A DNA stretch of 64,000 nucleotides from Arcanobacterium phocisimile (lineage in GTDB: Bacteria > Actinomycetota > Actinomycetes > Actinomycetales > Actinomycetaceae). Below are positions 35,395-44,404 of this stretch, piece after piece. The DNA lies in contig NZ_CP070228.1 in the NCBI RefSeq assembly GCF_016904675.1, forward strand, positions 1,860,001-1,924,000. The letters are read 5' to 3'. The notes beneath the pieces are model-generated. The model searched no databases. It saw only the letters and a list, made by a program, of their open reading frames with translations, and was not told the origin of the DNA. The translations under genes were made by a program, and so were the position numbers. Position 1 is the first letter of the stretch. Every line of letters begins with the position of its first letter.

Positions 35395-35716
35395 CAATCA
35401 TTTATGGCTTCTGCGCCGGTCCAAAACTCTTCCTCAGTGTCAACCGGTGTACGGTAGCCCAGGTTTTGGTCGAGCCGCGCTTGGTTCCACCACGAACCCC
35501 ATTCAAACGCCAGCGATTTCAACGTCCAACCACGGACCAATCACGACCGCCTATAGATCGGCTCATTCTTATACGAACCGTTGACATTCGCAAACCAGAG
35601 CGTTGTCATAGGAATCGCCAACCCTCACTGTAGATACAGGAATTCCATACTCGGCAAGACTCTCATTGTAAACAATGCTTACATATTGCGATCCGTGGCC
35701 GCAATGGTGAATTAGA
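35395..35716 (-). pseudogene. IS3-type transposase (orfB) C-terminal remnant B
   Basis: Minus-strand translation in broken frames gives LIHHCGHGSQYVSIVYNE, then VGDSYDNAL, then KSLAFEWGSWWNQARLDQ and LGYRTP. These are the IS3-family integrase-core hallmarks (GSQY, GDSYDNA, W-N-RLH-LGY-P). Frameshifts and stops fall after DSYDNAL, so the gene is dead. It abuts a second, unrelated-phase remnant at about 35716. Confidence 0.8.
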
Positions 35717-35945
35717 TCGGTCGTTTTCGATTTCTTGCGGGATGGGGTATCCCAGTTCGCAGTGGAGGCGGGTGGTGTTCGACCGGTGAACCGCGCCCAA
35801 GGTTTCCCACTCGACTTCGGTTAATCCTTCCGACGTTTGGGAGTAGATCAGTTCACTTTTGCGTAGGCCGTTGACGGTCTCGGCTAGGGTATTGTCGTAG
35901 GAGCCTCCTACACTACCAGTGGACTCATCAATCCCCGGGTCTGAT
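35717..35945 (-). pseudogene. IS3-type transposase C-terminal remnant A
   Basis: Encodes GGSYDNTLAETVNGLRKSE and LTEVEWETLGAVHRSNTTRL, then LHCELGYPIP, the C-terminal third of another IS3 transposase. It is joined to remnant B in a different phase. An in-frame stop precedes GGSYDN, so it is not functional. Confidence 0.75.
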
Positions 35946-35966
35946 GCATTTTTAGGTGACAGTTTT

Positions 35967-36965
35967 TTATGCAGCTTTGAGAACTGCGGATACTATTTTC
36001 TCATATTCTATGGGTGTTTGTTTACCGAGCCGGTTTTGGTGGCGTTGGCGATGGTAGGTGTTCTCGATCCATGTGGTTATCGCGATTCTTAGTTCGTTGC
36101 GGGTCTTCCAGTGCCAGGTGTTGAGCACGTTGCGTTGGAGTAGAGAGAAAAAGGATTTAGCAGCAGCGTTATCGCCACACGCTCCAACTCTTCCCATAGA
36201 CCCAATCACGTGGTGATTTCGCAGGGCTTGAGTCTAAGCATTCGAACGAAATTGGCTACCGCGGTCGGAATGGACAATACATCCGTGCGTGTTCATTCCT
36301 TCTCGCTTGCGGTGCATGATTGCTGCTTGTAGAGCATTGATGGCTAACGAAGCATCCATACGCTCGTTCATGCTGTATCCTACTATGTAAGTTAGAGTGC
36401 AGATCTTTGATCATACACAAATACAGTTTCCCTTCCTTGGTTGGATGCTCAGTAATATCAGTAACCCATACGTGATTCAATCTCTGCGTTGCGGTAGTGA
36501 ACTTATGGCTAATTACTCCTTGTTGATCTGTGATTGCTCAGTAATCATCACCAACAGCAGGCCCAGGCCTTGAACGGCGAGAACGTTTTTTACCGTAAGA
36601 AGACCATAGTCGTTCTTGATTACACAGTTTCCATGCACTTACGTTCGCACATGTTCACACCAGCTTGGCTTGCTTAATCTTGTAGATAACGGTATCCAGC
36701 TTGTGGATCTTTTTCATGCCCGGCACGTAAAGCGAATAAACGCTAAAGCACCTCAACGCTCACTTGGTGTTAGGGGTTGAGATAACCAACGGTAATACTG
36801 GGATCTACTTTCATCCAATCCAAGATCGAATGCGGCGACATACGAAGTTTAACCACAATCCCTTGGGCTGCTACCCAACGTGGACACTCATGAAACTGCT
36901 GATGTTCAAACGCCAAACGAATAGCCCAATCCTTCAACCCCTGCGTAAATTTCCGTGCCAAAACA
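35967..36965 (-). mobile_element. Decayed IS3-family element (orfA and orfB)
   Basis: A more complete IS3-like element on the minus strand. The orfA part (36770-36961) gives MARKFTQGLKDWAIRLAFEH and a LRMSPHSILDWMK helix-turn-helix. The orfB part has HVWVTDITEHP (first Asp), a frameshift near 36395, then NTHGCIVHSDRGSQFRSNA (second Asp), a stop, and GACGDNAAAKSFFSLLQRN with ENTYHRQRHQNRLG. The third catalytic residue, normally Glu in AAAESFF, is Lys. It is inactive by frameshift, stops and substitution. A possible right end follows at about 35938-35966, next to TGACAG. Confidence 0.8.
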
Positions 36966-37314
36966 ACAATCCTTCCTCAAAACAACAGGGAACAAAACCC
37001 ACGACGGTCCACTCACAACCAGATGTGCGAAGAATTGTTCGGGGATCACCCCTTCTATTAAGACAAGAATACCGAAAAAGAATTACATGACAACAGAATA
37101 GGTACGATAATGAACATCCGCATTGAACGTTAGAAAACATAATCGCCAAATGAGTGTGCGGAGCAATAGAAACACGAGAACCAGATAGCAACCGCTCAAG
37201 TTGTACGAACTGATTCTTAGCTCACTGCGCAGTTACCCCGCTCTCAACCCATATTTTTATCGGGCTAAGTAGCGGGGTAACATTTAGGCTTACAGTAACA
37301 CTTGATTGTTACGT
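36966..37314. other. Spacer between the IS remnant and adhesin 3' end
   Basis: No gene seen. It contains the stem-loop at 37232-37281 and probably the decayed left end of the IS element, which I cannot delimit. Confidence 0.4.
37232..37281 (-). terminator. Stem-loop downstream of the 1304-aa adhesin gene
   Basis: GTTACCCCGCT and its complement, 11-bp perfect arms with a 28-nt loop, starting 33 nt past the stop. There is no clear T-run, so this is a terminator of uncertain strength. Confidence 0.5.
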
Positions 37315-40300
37315 TTAGCAGTTATCCTCTTTGTGGACAAGTAGCCTGTTGATTAACAGAATTCCACCAGAAACACTCATAACAATGCCCAACAATAAAA
37401 GGAGCGGTAGTTCTACTCCTGTCCGAGCCAGGGTCTTGGATGGAGGTGCTACATTTCCCTTCGGTGTGGTCACAACAGTTTGAGACTTATCAGTCTTGTC
37501 CTTATGCTCAACCACATGCTTAGCATCCTTGACACCATCTTTATCAGCATCAACAAGATCCTCAACCGACACAGCACTCTCGTACACAACATACGTCGTA
37601 CCAGCCTCAAGCTTCACGGTACCAAAATCAATGTCCCACGTACCAGCACCATTATCACTAGCAGCAAGAGTCTTAGACACCACAGCATTAGCAACAGGCG
37701 TGACAGTCTCACCATCAACCTTCATCAAAGTACCAGTGACCTTATACTGAGCACCCGCAACCAAACCAGTGTAGGTAATAGTATCAACCACCGGAACACC
37801 GGCAACAGCCTTATCACCCAAAACACTCACAGCCCGATCACCAGTAGCAGCAACCGAATCAGCCTTCACAGTAGTCTTCAAAGAACCAACCGGATTCACA
37901 ACCTTCGGTGTGGTCACAACAGTTTGAGACTTATCAGTCTTGTCCTTATGCTCAACCACATGCTTAGCATCCTTGACACCATCTTTATCAGCATCAACAA
38001 GATCCTCAACCGACACAGCACTCTCGTACACAACATACGTCGTACCAGCCTCAAGCTTCACGGTACCAAAATCAATGTCCCACGTACCAGCACCATTATC
38101 ACTAGCAGCAAGAGTCTTAGACACCACAGCATTAGCAACAGGCGTGACAGTCTCACCATCAACCTTCATCAAAGTACCAGTGACCTTATACTGAGCACCC
38201 GCAACCAAACCAGTGTAGGTAATAGTATCAACCACCGGAACACCGGCAACAGCCTTATCACCCAAAACACTCACAGCCCGATCACCAGTAGCAGCAACCG
38301 AATCAGCCTTCACAGTAGTCTTCAAAGAACCAACCGGATTCACAACCTTCGGTGTGGTCACAACAGTTTGAGACTTATCAGTCTTGTCCTTATGCTCAAC
38401 CACATGCTTAGCATCCTTGACACCATCTTTATCAGCATCAACAAGATCCTCAACCGACACAGCACTCTCGTACACAACATACGTCGTACCAGCCTCAAGC
38501 TTCACGGTACCAAAATCAATGTCCCACGTACCAGCACCATTATCACTAGCAGCAAGAGTCTTAGACACCACAGCATTAGCAACAGGCGTGACAGTCTCAC
38601 CATCAACCTTCATCAAAGTACCAGTGACCTTATACTGAGCACCCGCAACCAAACCAGTGTAGGTAATAGTATCAACCACCGGAACACCGGCAACAGCCTT
38701 ATCACCCAAAACACTCACAGCCCGATCACCAGTAGCAGCAACCGAATCAGCCTTCACAGTAGTCTTCAAAGAACCAACCGGATTCACAACCTTCGGTGTG
38801 GTCACAACAGTTTGAGACTTATCAGTCTTGTCCTTATGCTCAACCACATGCTTAGCATCCTTGACACCATCTTTATCAGCATCAACAAGATCCTCAACCG
38901 ACACAGCACTCTCGTACACAACATACGTCGTACCAGCCTCAAGCTTCACGGTACCAAAATCAATGTCCCACGTACCAGCACCATTATCACTAGCAGCAAG
39001 AGTCTTAGACACCACAGCATTAGCAACAGGCGTGACAGTCTCACCATCAACCTTCATCAAAGTACCAGTGACCTTATACTGAGCACCCGCAACCAAACCA
39101 GTGTAGGTAATAGTATCAACCACCGGAACACCGGCAACAGCCTTATCACCCAAAACACTCACAGCCCGATCACCAGTAGCAGCAACCGAATCAGCCTTCA
39201 CAGTAGTCTTCAAAGAACCAACCGGATTCACAACCTTCGGTGTGGTCACAACAGTTTGAGACTTATCAGTCTTGTCCTTATGCTCAACCACATGCTTAGC
39301 ATCCTTGACACCATCTTTATCAGCATCAACAAGATCCTCAACCGACACAGCACTCTCGTACACAACATACGTCGTACCAGCCTCAAGCTTCACGGTACCA
39401 AAATCAATGTCCCACGTACCAGCACCATTATCACTAGCAGCAAGAGTCTTAGACACCACAGCATTAGCAACAGGCGTGACAGTCTCACCATCAACCTTCA
39501 TCAAAGTACCAGTGACCTTATACTGAGCACCCGCAACCAAACCAGTGTAGGTAATAGTATCAACCACCGGAACACCGGCAACAGCCTTATCACCCAAAAC
39601 ACTCACAGCCCGATCACCAGTAGCAGCAACCGAATCAGCCTTCACAGTAGTCTTCAAAGAACCAACCGGATTCACAACCTTCGGTGTGGTCACAACAGTT
39701 TGAGACTTATCAGTCTTGTCCTTATGCTCAACCACATGCTTAGCATCCTTGACACCATCTTTATCAGCATCAACAAGATCCTCAACCGACACAGCACTCT
39801 CGTACACAACATACGTCGTACCAGCCTCAAGCTTCACGGTACCAAAATCAATGTCCCACGTACCAGCACCATTATCACTAGCAGCAAGAGTCTTAGACAC
39901 CACAGCATTAGCAACAGGCGTGACAGTCTCACCATCAACCTTCATCAAAGTACCAGTGACCTTATACTGAGCACCCGCAACCAAACCAGTGTAGGTAATA
40001 GTATCAACCACCGGAACACCGGCAACAGCCTTATCACCCAAAACACTCACAGCCCGATCACCAGTAGCAGCAACCGAATCAGCCTTCACAGTAGTCTTCA
40101 AAGAACCAACCGGATTCACAACCTTCGGTGTGGTCACAACAGTTTGAGACTTATCAGTCTTGTCCTTATGCTCAACCACATGCTTAGCATCCTTGACACC
40201 ATCTTTATCAGCATCAACAAGATCCTCAACCGACACAGCACTCTCGTACACAACATACGTCGTACCAGCCTCAAGCTTCACGGTACCAAAATCAATGTCC

Positions 40301-41229
40301 CACGTACCAGCACCATTATCACTAGCAGCAAGAGTCTTAGACACCACAGCATTAGCAACAGGCGTGACAGTCTCACCATCAACCTTCATCAAAGTACCAG
40401 TGACCTTATACTGAGCACCCGCAACCAAACCAGTGTAGGTAATAGTATCAACCACCGGAACACCGGCAACAGCCTTATCACCCAAAACACTCACAGCCCG
40501 ATCACCAGTAGCAGCAACCGAATCAGCCTTCACAGTAGTCTTCAAAGAACCAACCGGATTCACAACCTTCGGTGTAATCACACGACCTGTAATTAACGAC
40601 TGAGTTTCTTTTCCTCGCTTTGGACGCTGGGCTTCATAAATATCCACAACGACTTCTACACCACTAGGAATTGCCTGAGGATCGCGCATGAAAGCATCAA
40701 GCTCTTTCATTGCCTCACCGTAAATACTAGTCAGTTTCTTAGTATTTACAATGTTATATACTAACTCCTCTTGAGCTGCCCATAATCTGAACGACGGAAA
40801 ATTATACCTTTCCTGAATTTTTAGCGGATCTCGTTCCATCGAATATATGAGTCGCTTAATCATTTCAAAGCGTTGGTCTTTGGAGAATTCTGGATTCCTG
40901 AGATCTAAAGCCCGACCACCTTCCGCGTTAGCTAACACCGCATCGAGAGTATCTGCATTAGCATTACTGATGAGCCTATACTCACCCACTTTTTTCTTCG
41001 AAGAATAACTTGGGGTGCCATGACGCTCATCTAAACAGAACGACCAGGGGGCGACAATTTCGCCCGTTTCCCCTTTTACGACCTTTAGTCGCTCTCCTTT
41101 ATCGTGAGCGTAATAGACAGTAGTTTCATCTTTAGACGGAGACGGAACGGCTATTGCTGACGTAACTCCAGAAAGCATCAGGAAAAGCGCCAAAAAAAAT
41201 ATTCCCATCCGGTTGAGATATCGCATCAT
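37315..41229 (-). CDS. Thioester adhesin with seven identical VaFE/T-Q ester repeats, LARTG anchor
   Basis: 1304-aa surface protein. A signal peptide (to about 27) precedes a thioester-type domain with Cys65 (SFCLDERHG) and Gln153 (LWAAQEELVYNIV). Seven consecutive 148-aa repeats follow, each starting near VGSLKTTVKADSVAATGDRA and carrying VVDTITYTG (Thr of the T-Q ester), TYVVYESAV and KDKTDKSQTVV (Gln). Intramolecular ester bonds would make a rigid, protease-resistant stalk. LARTG, a hydrophobic helix and a short tail complete a sortase signal. The DNA units are 444 bp and appear identical. It is flanked on both sides by IS3 remnants. Adhesive function is inferred from domains. Confidence 0.88.
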   Translation of the reverse strand: MMRYLNRMGIFFLALFLMLSGVTSAIAVPSPSKDETTVYYAHDKGERLKVVKGETGEIVAPWSFCLDERHGTPSYSSKKKVGEYRLISNANADTLDAVLANAEGGRALDLRNPEFSKDQRFEMIKRLIYSMERDPLKIQERYNFPSFRLWAAQEELVYNIVNTKKLTSIYGEAMKELDAFMRDPQAIPSGVEVVVDIYEAQRPKRGKETQSLITGRVITPKVVNPVGSLKTTVKADSVAATGDRAVSVLGDKAVAGVPVVDTITYTGLVAGAQYKVTGTLMKVDGETVTPVANAVVSKTLAASDNGAGTWDIDFGTVKLEAGTTYVVYESAVSVEDLVDADKDGVKDAKHVVEHKDKTDKSQTVVTTPKVVNPVGSLKTTVKADSVAATGDRAVSVLGDKAVAGVPVVDTITYTGLVAGAQYKVTGTLMKVDGETVTPVANAVVSKTLAASDNGAGTWDIDFGTVKLEAGTTYVVYESAVSVEDLVDADKDGVKDAKHVVEHKDKTDKSQTVVTTPKVVNPVGSLKTTVKADSVAATGDRAVSVLGDKAVAGVPVVDTITYTGLVAGAQYKVTGTLMKVDGETVTPVANAVVSKTLAASDNGAGTWDIDFGTVKLEAGTTYVVYESAVSVEDLVDADKDGVKDAKHVVEHKDKTDKSQTVVTTPKVVNPVGSLKTTVKADSVAATGDRAVSVLGDKAVAGVPVVDTITYTGLVAGAQYKVTGTLMKVDGETVTPVANAVVSKTLAASDNGAGTWDIDFGTVKLEAGTTYVVYESAVSVEDLVDADKDGVKDAKHVVEHKDKTDKSQTVVTTPKVVNPVGSLKTTVKADSVAATGDRAVSVLGDKAVAGVPVVDTITYTGLVAGAQYKVTGTLMKVDGETVTPVANAVVSKTLAASDNGAGTWDIDFGTVKLEAGTTYVVYESAVSVEDLVDADKDGVKDAKHVVEHKDKTDKSQTVVTTPKVVNPVGSLKTTVKADSVAATGDRAVSVLGDKAVAGVPVVDTITYTGLVAGAQYKVTGTLMKVDGETVTPVANAVVSKTLAASDNGAGTWDIDFGTVKLEAGTTYVVYESAVSVEDLVDADKDGVKDAKHVVEHKDKTDKSQTVVTTPKVVNPVGSLKTTVKADSVAATGDRAVSVLGDKAVAGVPVVDTITYTGLVAGAQYKVTGTLMKVDGETVTPVANAVVSKTLAASDNGAGTWDIDFGTVKLEAGTTYVVYESAVSVEDLVDADKDGVKDAKHVVEHKDKTDKSQTVVTTPKGNVAPPSKTLARTGVELPLLLLLGIVMSVSGGILLINRLLVHKEDNC
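37460..40567 (-). repeat. Seven-copy 444-bp in-frame tandem repeat
   Basis: Exactly 7 x 444 bp (3108 bp), beginning at each TTCGGTGTGGTCACAAC. All seven translate identically in both sense and antisense frames, so recent homogenisation or expansion is likely. An eighth unit start is diverged at 40568 (TTCGGTGTAATC). Confidence 0.93.
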
Positions 41230-41803
41230 TTTATTCTCCTACAAGCAATCAACGGACAATCCTCTTAATTATACGTTGTCTACGTCTAAAAGATATCTTT
41301 CGCTTTGTACGCTATCTCACTTTAAAAGTGAAATGCAGTGATCCAATTTCTTTCTTGAGCTATGTCAACCCAGTAATTCGAATGGGTTAACTCATTTTTG
41401 TATGTGCCTATGAACATTTTGAAGTTAACGCGTTATTGTAACTATCAACAACGTTGCCCGTTGAAGGAATAAAACTGGCATCTATTAACCGTTGGCTACA
41501 CTCAGAGGATTCAGCCCTCCCCAAAACGAACCGCACGAACCTTAGCCTCGTAATCAGATTTCTTAGGTTTAGTACAGGCTTCCTACCTACCCAAAAGAAA
41601 GATAATCCGGACCACTTCAACGGCCTACACATAACTTACTCCGAAATAACTGATCATTGCCCCCCAACAGACCCGCTACAACTAACCATCATGAAAAACA
41701 CCGGCAAAACTACCGTCTAATACGGTAGACCCCACCTGCACCTTTTGAAAAACCTCACCATGCGGTCACATGACGTGAAATATGAAGCCTCGAAAACACA
41801 GAA
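41230..41803. other. Intergenic region upstream of the 1304-aa adhesin
   Basis: Promoter region of the adhesin, followed by an IS3 remnant (41411-41505) and a short CTACCGT-CTAAT-ACGGTAG hairpin (41710-41728). The forward ORF 41454-41720 has no supporting features. Confidence 0.4.
41411..41505 (-). pseudogene. Short IS3 transposase remnant
   Basis: Minus-strand peptide SQRLIDASFIPSTGNVVDSYNNAL aligns by eye with the IS3 integrase-core segment normally reading RL-DAGI-PSVGSVGDSYDNAL. It is too short to be functional. It marks the other flank of the adhesin gene. Confidence 0.65.
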
Positions 41804-41837
41804 AGTTCCCCGACATGCGAACACATGTTGGGGAACT
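41804..41837 (-). terminator. Terminator of tRNA-Ser(CGA)
   Basis: 14-bp perfect arms (AGTTCCCCGACATG and its complement) with a 6-nt loop. TTTCTGTGTTTT follows on the minus strand, just past the tRNA 3' end. Confidence 0.88.
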
Positions 41838-41839
41838 AG

Positions 41840-41930
41840 TGGCGGTAGCGGAGGGATTTGAACCCTCGGTACGGGGTTACCGTACACAGCATTTCGAGTG
41901 CTGCACCTTCGGCCGCTCGGACACGCTACC
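41840..41930 (-). tRNA. tRNA-Ser (anticodon CGA)
   Basis: Class II tRNA with a long variable arm. Acceptor GGTAGCG/CGCTACC, anticodon stem CAGCA/TGCTG with loop CTCGAAA (CGA), T-loop TTCAAAT. CCA is encoded (41840-41842). It reads serine UCG. Confidence 0.95.
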
Positions 41931-42056
41931 TTGCCTGCCAATCCTATCGTGTTAGCCTACCTGCACGCAAAATTAGACACGTTTCGGGTACGTCACATAG
42001 TTCAGCATCGATATTCACGACTGTATAGGGGATTTGTCGGCTCTTTTTCCAGTGCA

Positions 42057-42509
42057 CTACCGACGTTGCTGGAACCAGTCGCGCAGCAGCTGCATATTTT
42101 CTTCTTCACGGATGCCGCCAAGAACTTCGACGGTGTGGTTAAGTCGAGCGTCGCGCAATACGTCCCGCACAGACCCAGCCGCTCCGGCTTTTTCGTCCCA
42201 AGCACCAAACACCACGCACGAGATCCGCGAGTTCACAATCGCTCCGGCACACATCGTGCACGGCTCAAGCGTCACCACCAACGTACATCCGCTTAAATTC
42301 CAGCGACCCAATGCTCGCGCCGCTTCCCGCAAGGCGTTAATTTCGGCGTGCCCGCACGGATCGGCGTCGACCTCGCGGGTATTCCACCCGGTGCCGATGA
42401 CGACGTCGTCGGCAAACACCAATGCACCCACCGGCACGTCGCCAGCTTCCCCGGCACGGCGAGCAAGCTCTATGGCGTGACTCATCGCTTCTTTTTCGGA
42501 TTCATACAT
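42057..42509 (-). CDS. tadA: tRNA(adenine-34) deaminase
   Basis: 150-aa zinc-dependent deaminase that converts A34 to inosine in tRNA-Arg(ACG), required for decoding CGN codons. The catalytic motifs are H54-A-E56 and P-C84-T-M-C87, with DVPVGALVF and GWN segments in front. The frame runs to 42584, but the MYESEKEA start at 42509 gives the usual length. It lies between tRNA-Ser and the divergent upp gene. Confidence 0.94.
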   Translation of the reverse strand: MYESEKEAMSHAIELARRAGEAGDVPVGALVFADDVVIGTGWNTREVDADPCGHAEINALREAARALGRWNLSGCTLVVTLEPCTMCAGAIVNSRISCVVFGAWDEKAGAAGSVRDVLRDARLNHTVEVLGGIREEENMQLLRDWFQQRR

Positions 42510-42660
42510 ATCACTATGGTCGCATGTTTGTTGCCATCCGTGTACTCTCGATAGAATTTCCAGAACGCCACCATCCTCGCGCACCCACCTCCCTCGAGCC
42601 CTACCAAATTTTGATGCACATTCGTCACCAGTAAAACATGTCTGATATCCATAAACCCGG

Positions 42661-42666
42661 TAGATT
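42661..42666 (+). promoter_or_regulatory. -10 element of leaderless upp promoter
   Basis: TAGATT, then 7 nt, then the ATG at 42674. There is no ribosome site. Confidence 0.5.
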
Positions 42667-42673
42667 AGTAAGT

Positions 42674-43312
42674 ATGGAACTTCAGGTAATTAGCCACCCA
42701 CTTGTGGCACATAAGCTTACAACTCTCCGCGACAAGAAAACCCCTTCCCCAGTTTTCCGCCAACTGGTTGAAGAAATCATCATGCTTCTGTCTTATGAAG
42801 CAACACGCGATATTCTCACTGAACCAAAGGAAATCGATACTCCGGTTGCACATATGACCGGTACAACGATGGCTCACCCACGCCCAGTTGTGGTCCCAAT
42901 TTTACGTGCGGGTTTAGGCATGCTTGATGGTATGGTTCGCGTTATCCCAGCGGCCGAGGTTGGTTTCTTGGGTATGAAGCGTGATGAGCAGACTCTTGAG
43001 GCGATCACCTACGCTAACCGCCTTCCTGACGACCTGCACGACCGTCAGTGTTTCGTCCTCGACCCGATGTTGGCTACCGGCCACACGTTGATCGCGTCGA
43101 TCGATTACTTGTTGGAGCGCGGCGCTCGTGACGTCACAGCTGTATGCATTTTGGCTGCCCCAGAAGGCTTGGAGGCTCTCGAAAAGCACATCGGCGATCG
43201 CGGAAACGTCCGCATCATCGTCGCTGCAGTTGACGAGAAGCTAAACGAGAAGGGCTTCATTGTTCCTGGATTGGGCGATGCTGGCGATCGTTTGTATGGA
43301 ATCGTCGATTAA
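42674..43312 (+). CDS. upp: Uracil phosphoribosyltransferase
   Basis: 212-aa pyrimidine-salvage enzyme making UMP from uracil and PRPP. It starts [20 protein letters not shown]. The substrate and PRPP loops are visible as [32 protein letters not shown] (PRPP-binding DPMLATGHT), and the C-terminal [14 protein letters not shown] that closes on uracil. The frame extends 12 codons upstream, but the start at 42674 has a leaderless -10 and fits family length. The next gene starts 1 nt after the stop. Confidence 0.96.
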   Translation: MELQVISHPLVAHKLTTLRDKKTPSPVFRQLVEEIIMLLSYEATRDILTEPKEIDTPVAHMTGTTMAHPRPVVVPILRAGLGMLDGMVRVIPAAEVGFLGMKRDEQTLEAITYANRLPDDLHDRQCFVLDPMLATGHTLIASIDYLLERGARDVTAVCILAAPEGLEALEKHIGDRGNVRIIVAAVDEKLNEKGFIVPGLGDAGDRLYGIVD

Positions 43313-43313
43313 T

Positions 43314-44312
43314 ATGTACACCGGTCTGATCCCCACGTTTGGCCCGCGGGTTCCAGATTATTTGGGTCCGGATTGGGTGGCACGTACGGCTTTTTTGAAT
43401 GAGGTCGACGCCGGTACCCCGCCTGGCCGTCCCGATGTTGCGGTTCTGGTCAGTGAGGTCGACGCCGATGCGCGCGTTAGGCGTTCTGGTGTTGCCGCGC
43501 TGTGGTTGCCTGGGTTTTTGGATTCGTTTTTCCATGTGGAACAAGCCCAAGCGTGGGGCAAGGCTGGTATTGCGTTGTATGGTTTGGATTTTCGCCGTTC
43601 TGGGCGGGCGTTGCGGGTGCCGTCGCGCCGCGATGATGTGCGCGATCTGTTGATCCGTGAAGAGGAAATCCATGCAGCGCTAGCTCATCTGCGAGCTCAA
43701 GGCGCTGAGCAGATTGTTTTGATTGGTCATTCAACTGGTGGCTTGCAGGCTGCCTTGTTTGCCGATCGTCATCCAGGTGAAGTCGATGCGGTGATTCTTA
43801 ATTCACCGTGGCTAGATCATAATGGTCCGCGATGGCAGCGCACAGTTGCGACATCGGCGGTAGAAAAAATCGCACGGGTTTCTCCGCTTTCTCCGATTGC
43901 TCGGCTAAAGCCGGCCTATGCGCGCAGCCTGCATGTTGATTATGGCGGAGAGTTTTCGTTCAATCCGCTCCATAAGCCTCTCACGTCAGCTACCGTCTTT
44001 GCCGGATTCTTCACTGCTGCCCGCCGCGGGCACGCGATGGTTGCGCAAGGCTTGAATATCAAAGAGCCCGTGCTGCTTGCACATTCGGATCAGTCCGGTA
44101 GCGTCATGCATCCAACTGCTGCCGAACTGGCACATACCGACGTCGTTCTCGACGTCGCTGACATGAAACGCTTGGCTCCAACGCTCGGCAGAAACGTCGA
44201 AACAGTGGAGATTATTGGCGGTCGCCACGATCTTTCTCTGTCAGAAAAACCTGCACGTAATCGTTATACACGCGAGACGATCCGTTGGGCGTTACGCCAA
44301 CTCGGCCGTTAA
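43314..44312 (+). CDS. Alpha/beta-hydrolase (serine lysophospholipase-like)
   Basis: 332-aa hydrolase. The nucleophile elbow is GHSTGG (VLIGHSTGGLQAALFADRHP). A HxG-like oxyanion element and the strand-turn ALYGLDFRRSGRA precede it. A late Asp (VLDVADMKR) and His (IIGGRHDLSLS) complete a triad. The overall pattern resembles bacterial lysophospholipase/monoacylglycerol-lipase-like proteins. The ATG at 43314 is 1 nt after upp; the frame also runs back into upp, but an overlap of 54 nt is less likely. Substrate unknown. Confidence 0.83.
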   Translation: MYTGLIPTFGPRVPDYLGPDWVARTAFLNEVDAGTPPGRPDVAVLVSEVDADARVRRSGVAALWLPGFLDSFFHVEQAQAWGKAGIALYGLDFRRSGRALRVPSRRDDVRDLLIREEEIHAALAHLRAQGAEQIVLIGHSTGGLQAALFADRHPGEVDAVILNSPWLDHNGPRWQRTVATSAVEKIARVSPLSPIARLKPAYARSLHVDYGGEFSFNPLHKPLTSATVFAGFFTAARRGHAMVAQGLNIKEPVLLAHSDQSGSVMHPTAAELAHTDVVLDVADMKRLAPTLGRNVETVEIIGGRHDLSLSEKPARNRYTRETIRWALRQLGR

Positions 44313-44404
44313 TTCGCGCCATTTACTTCTACCGTTTACTGTTAATATACGTATCATGTGCCGCTTTTGGCGGCCTAACCTGTTCTATCTAAAAGGAGAT
44401 GCCG

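Noticed and set aside
37460-40567. Possible CRISPR or satellite array
   Set aside because: Units are 444 bp, contiguous and coding; there are no unique spacers.
37480-40596. 1038-aa forward ORF with seven identical repeats
   Set aside because: Antisense shadow of the 444-bp adhesin repeats: the period is divisible by three and the unit has no stop in that frame. Composition is Ser/Asn/Arg/His-rich and unlike any protein.
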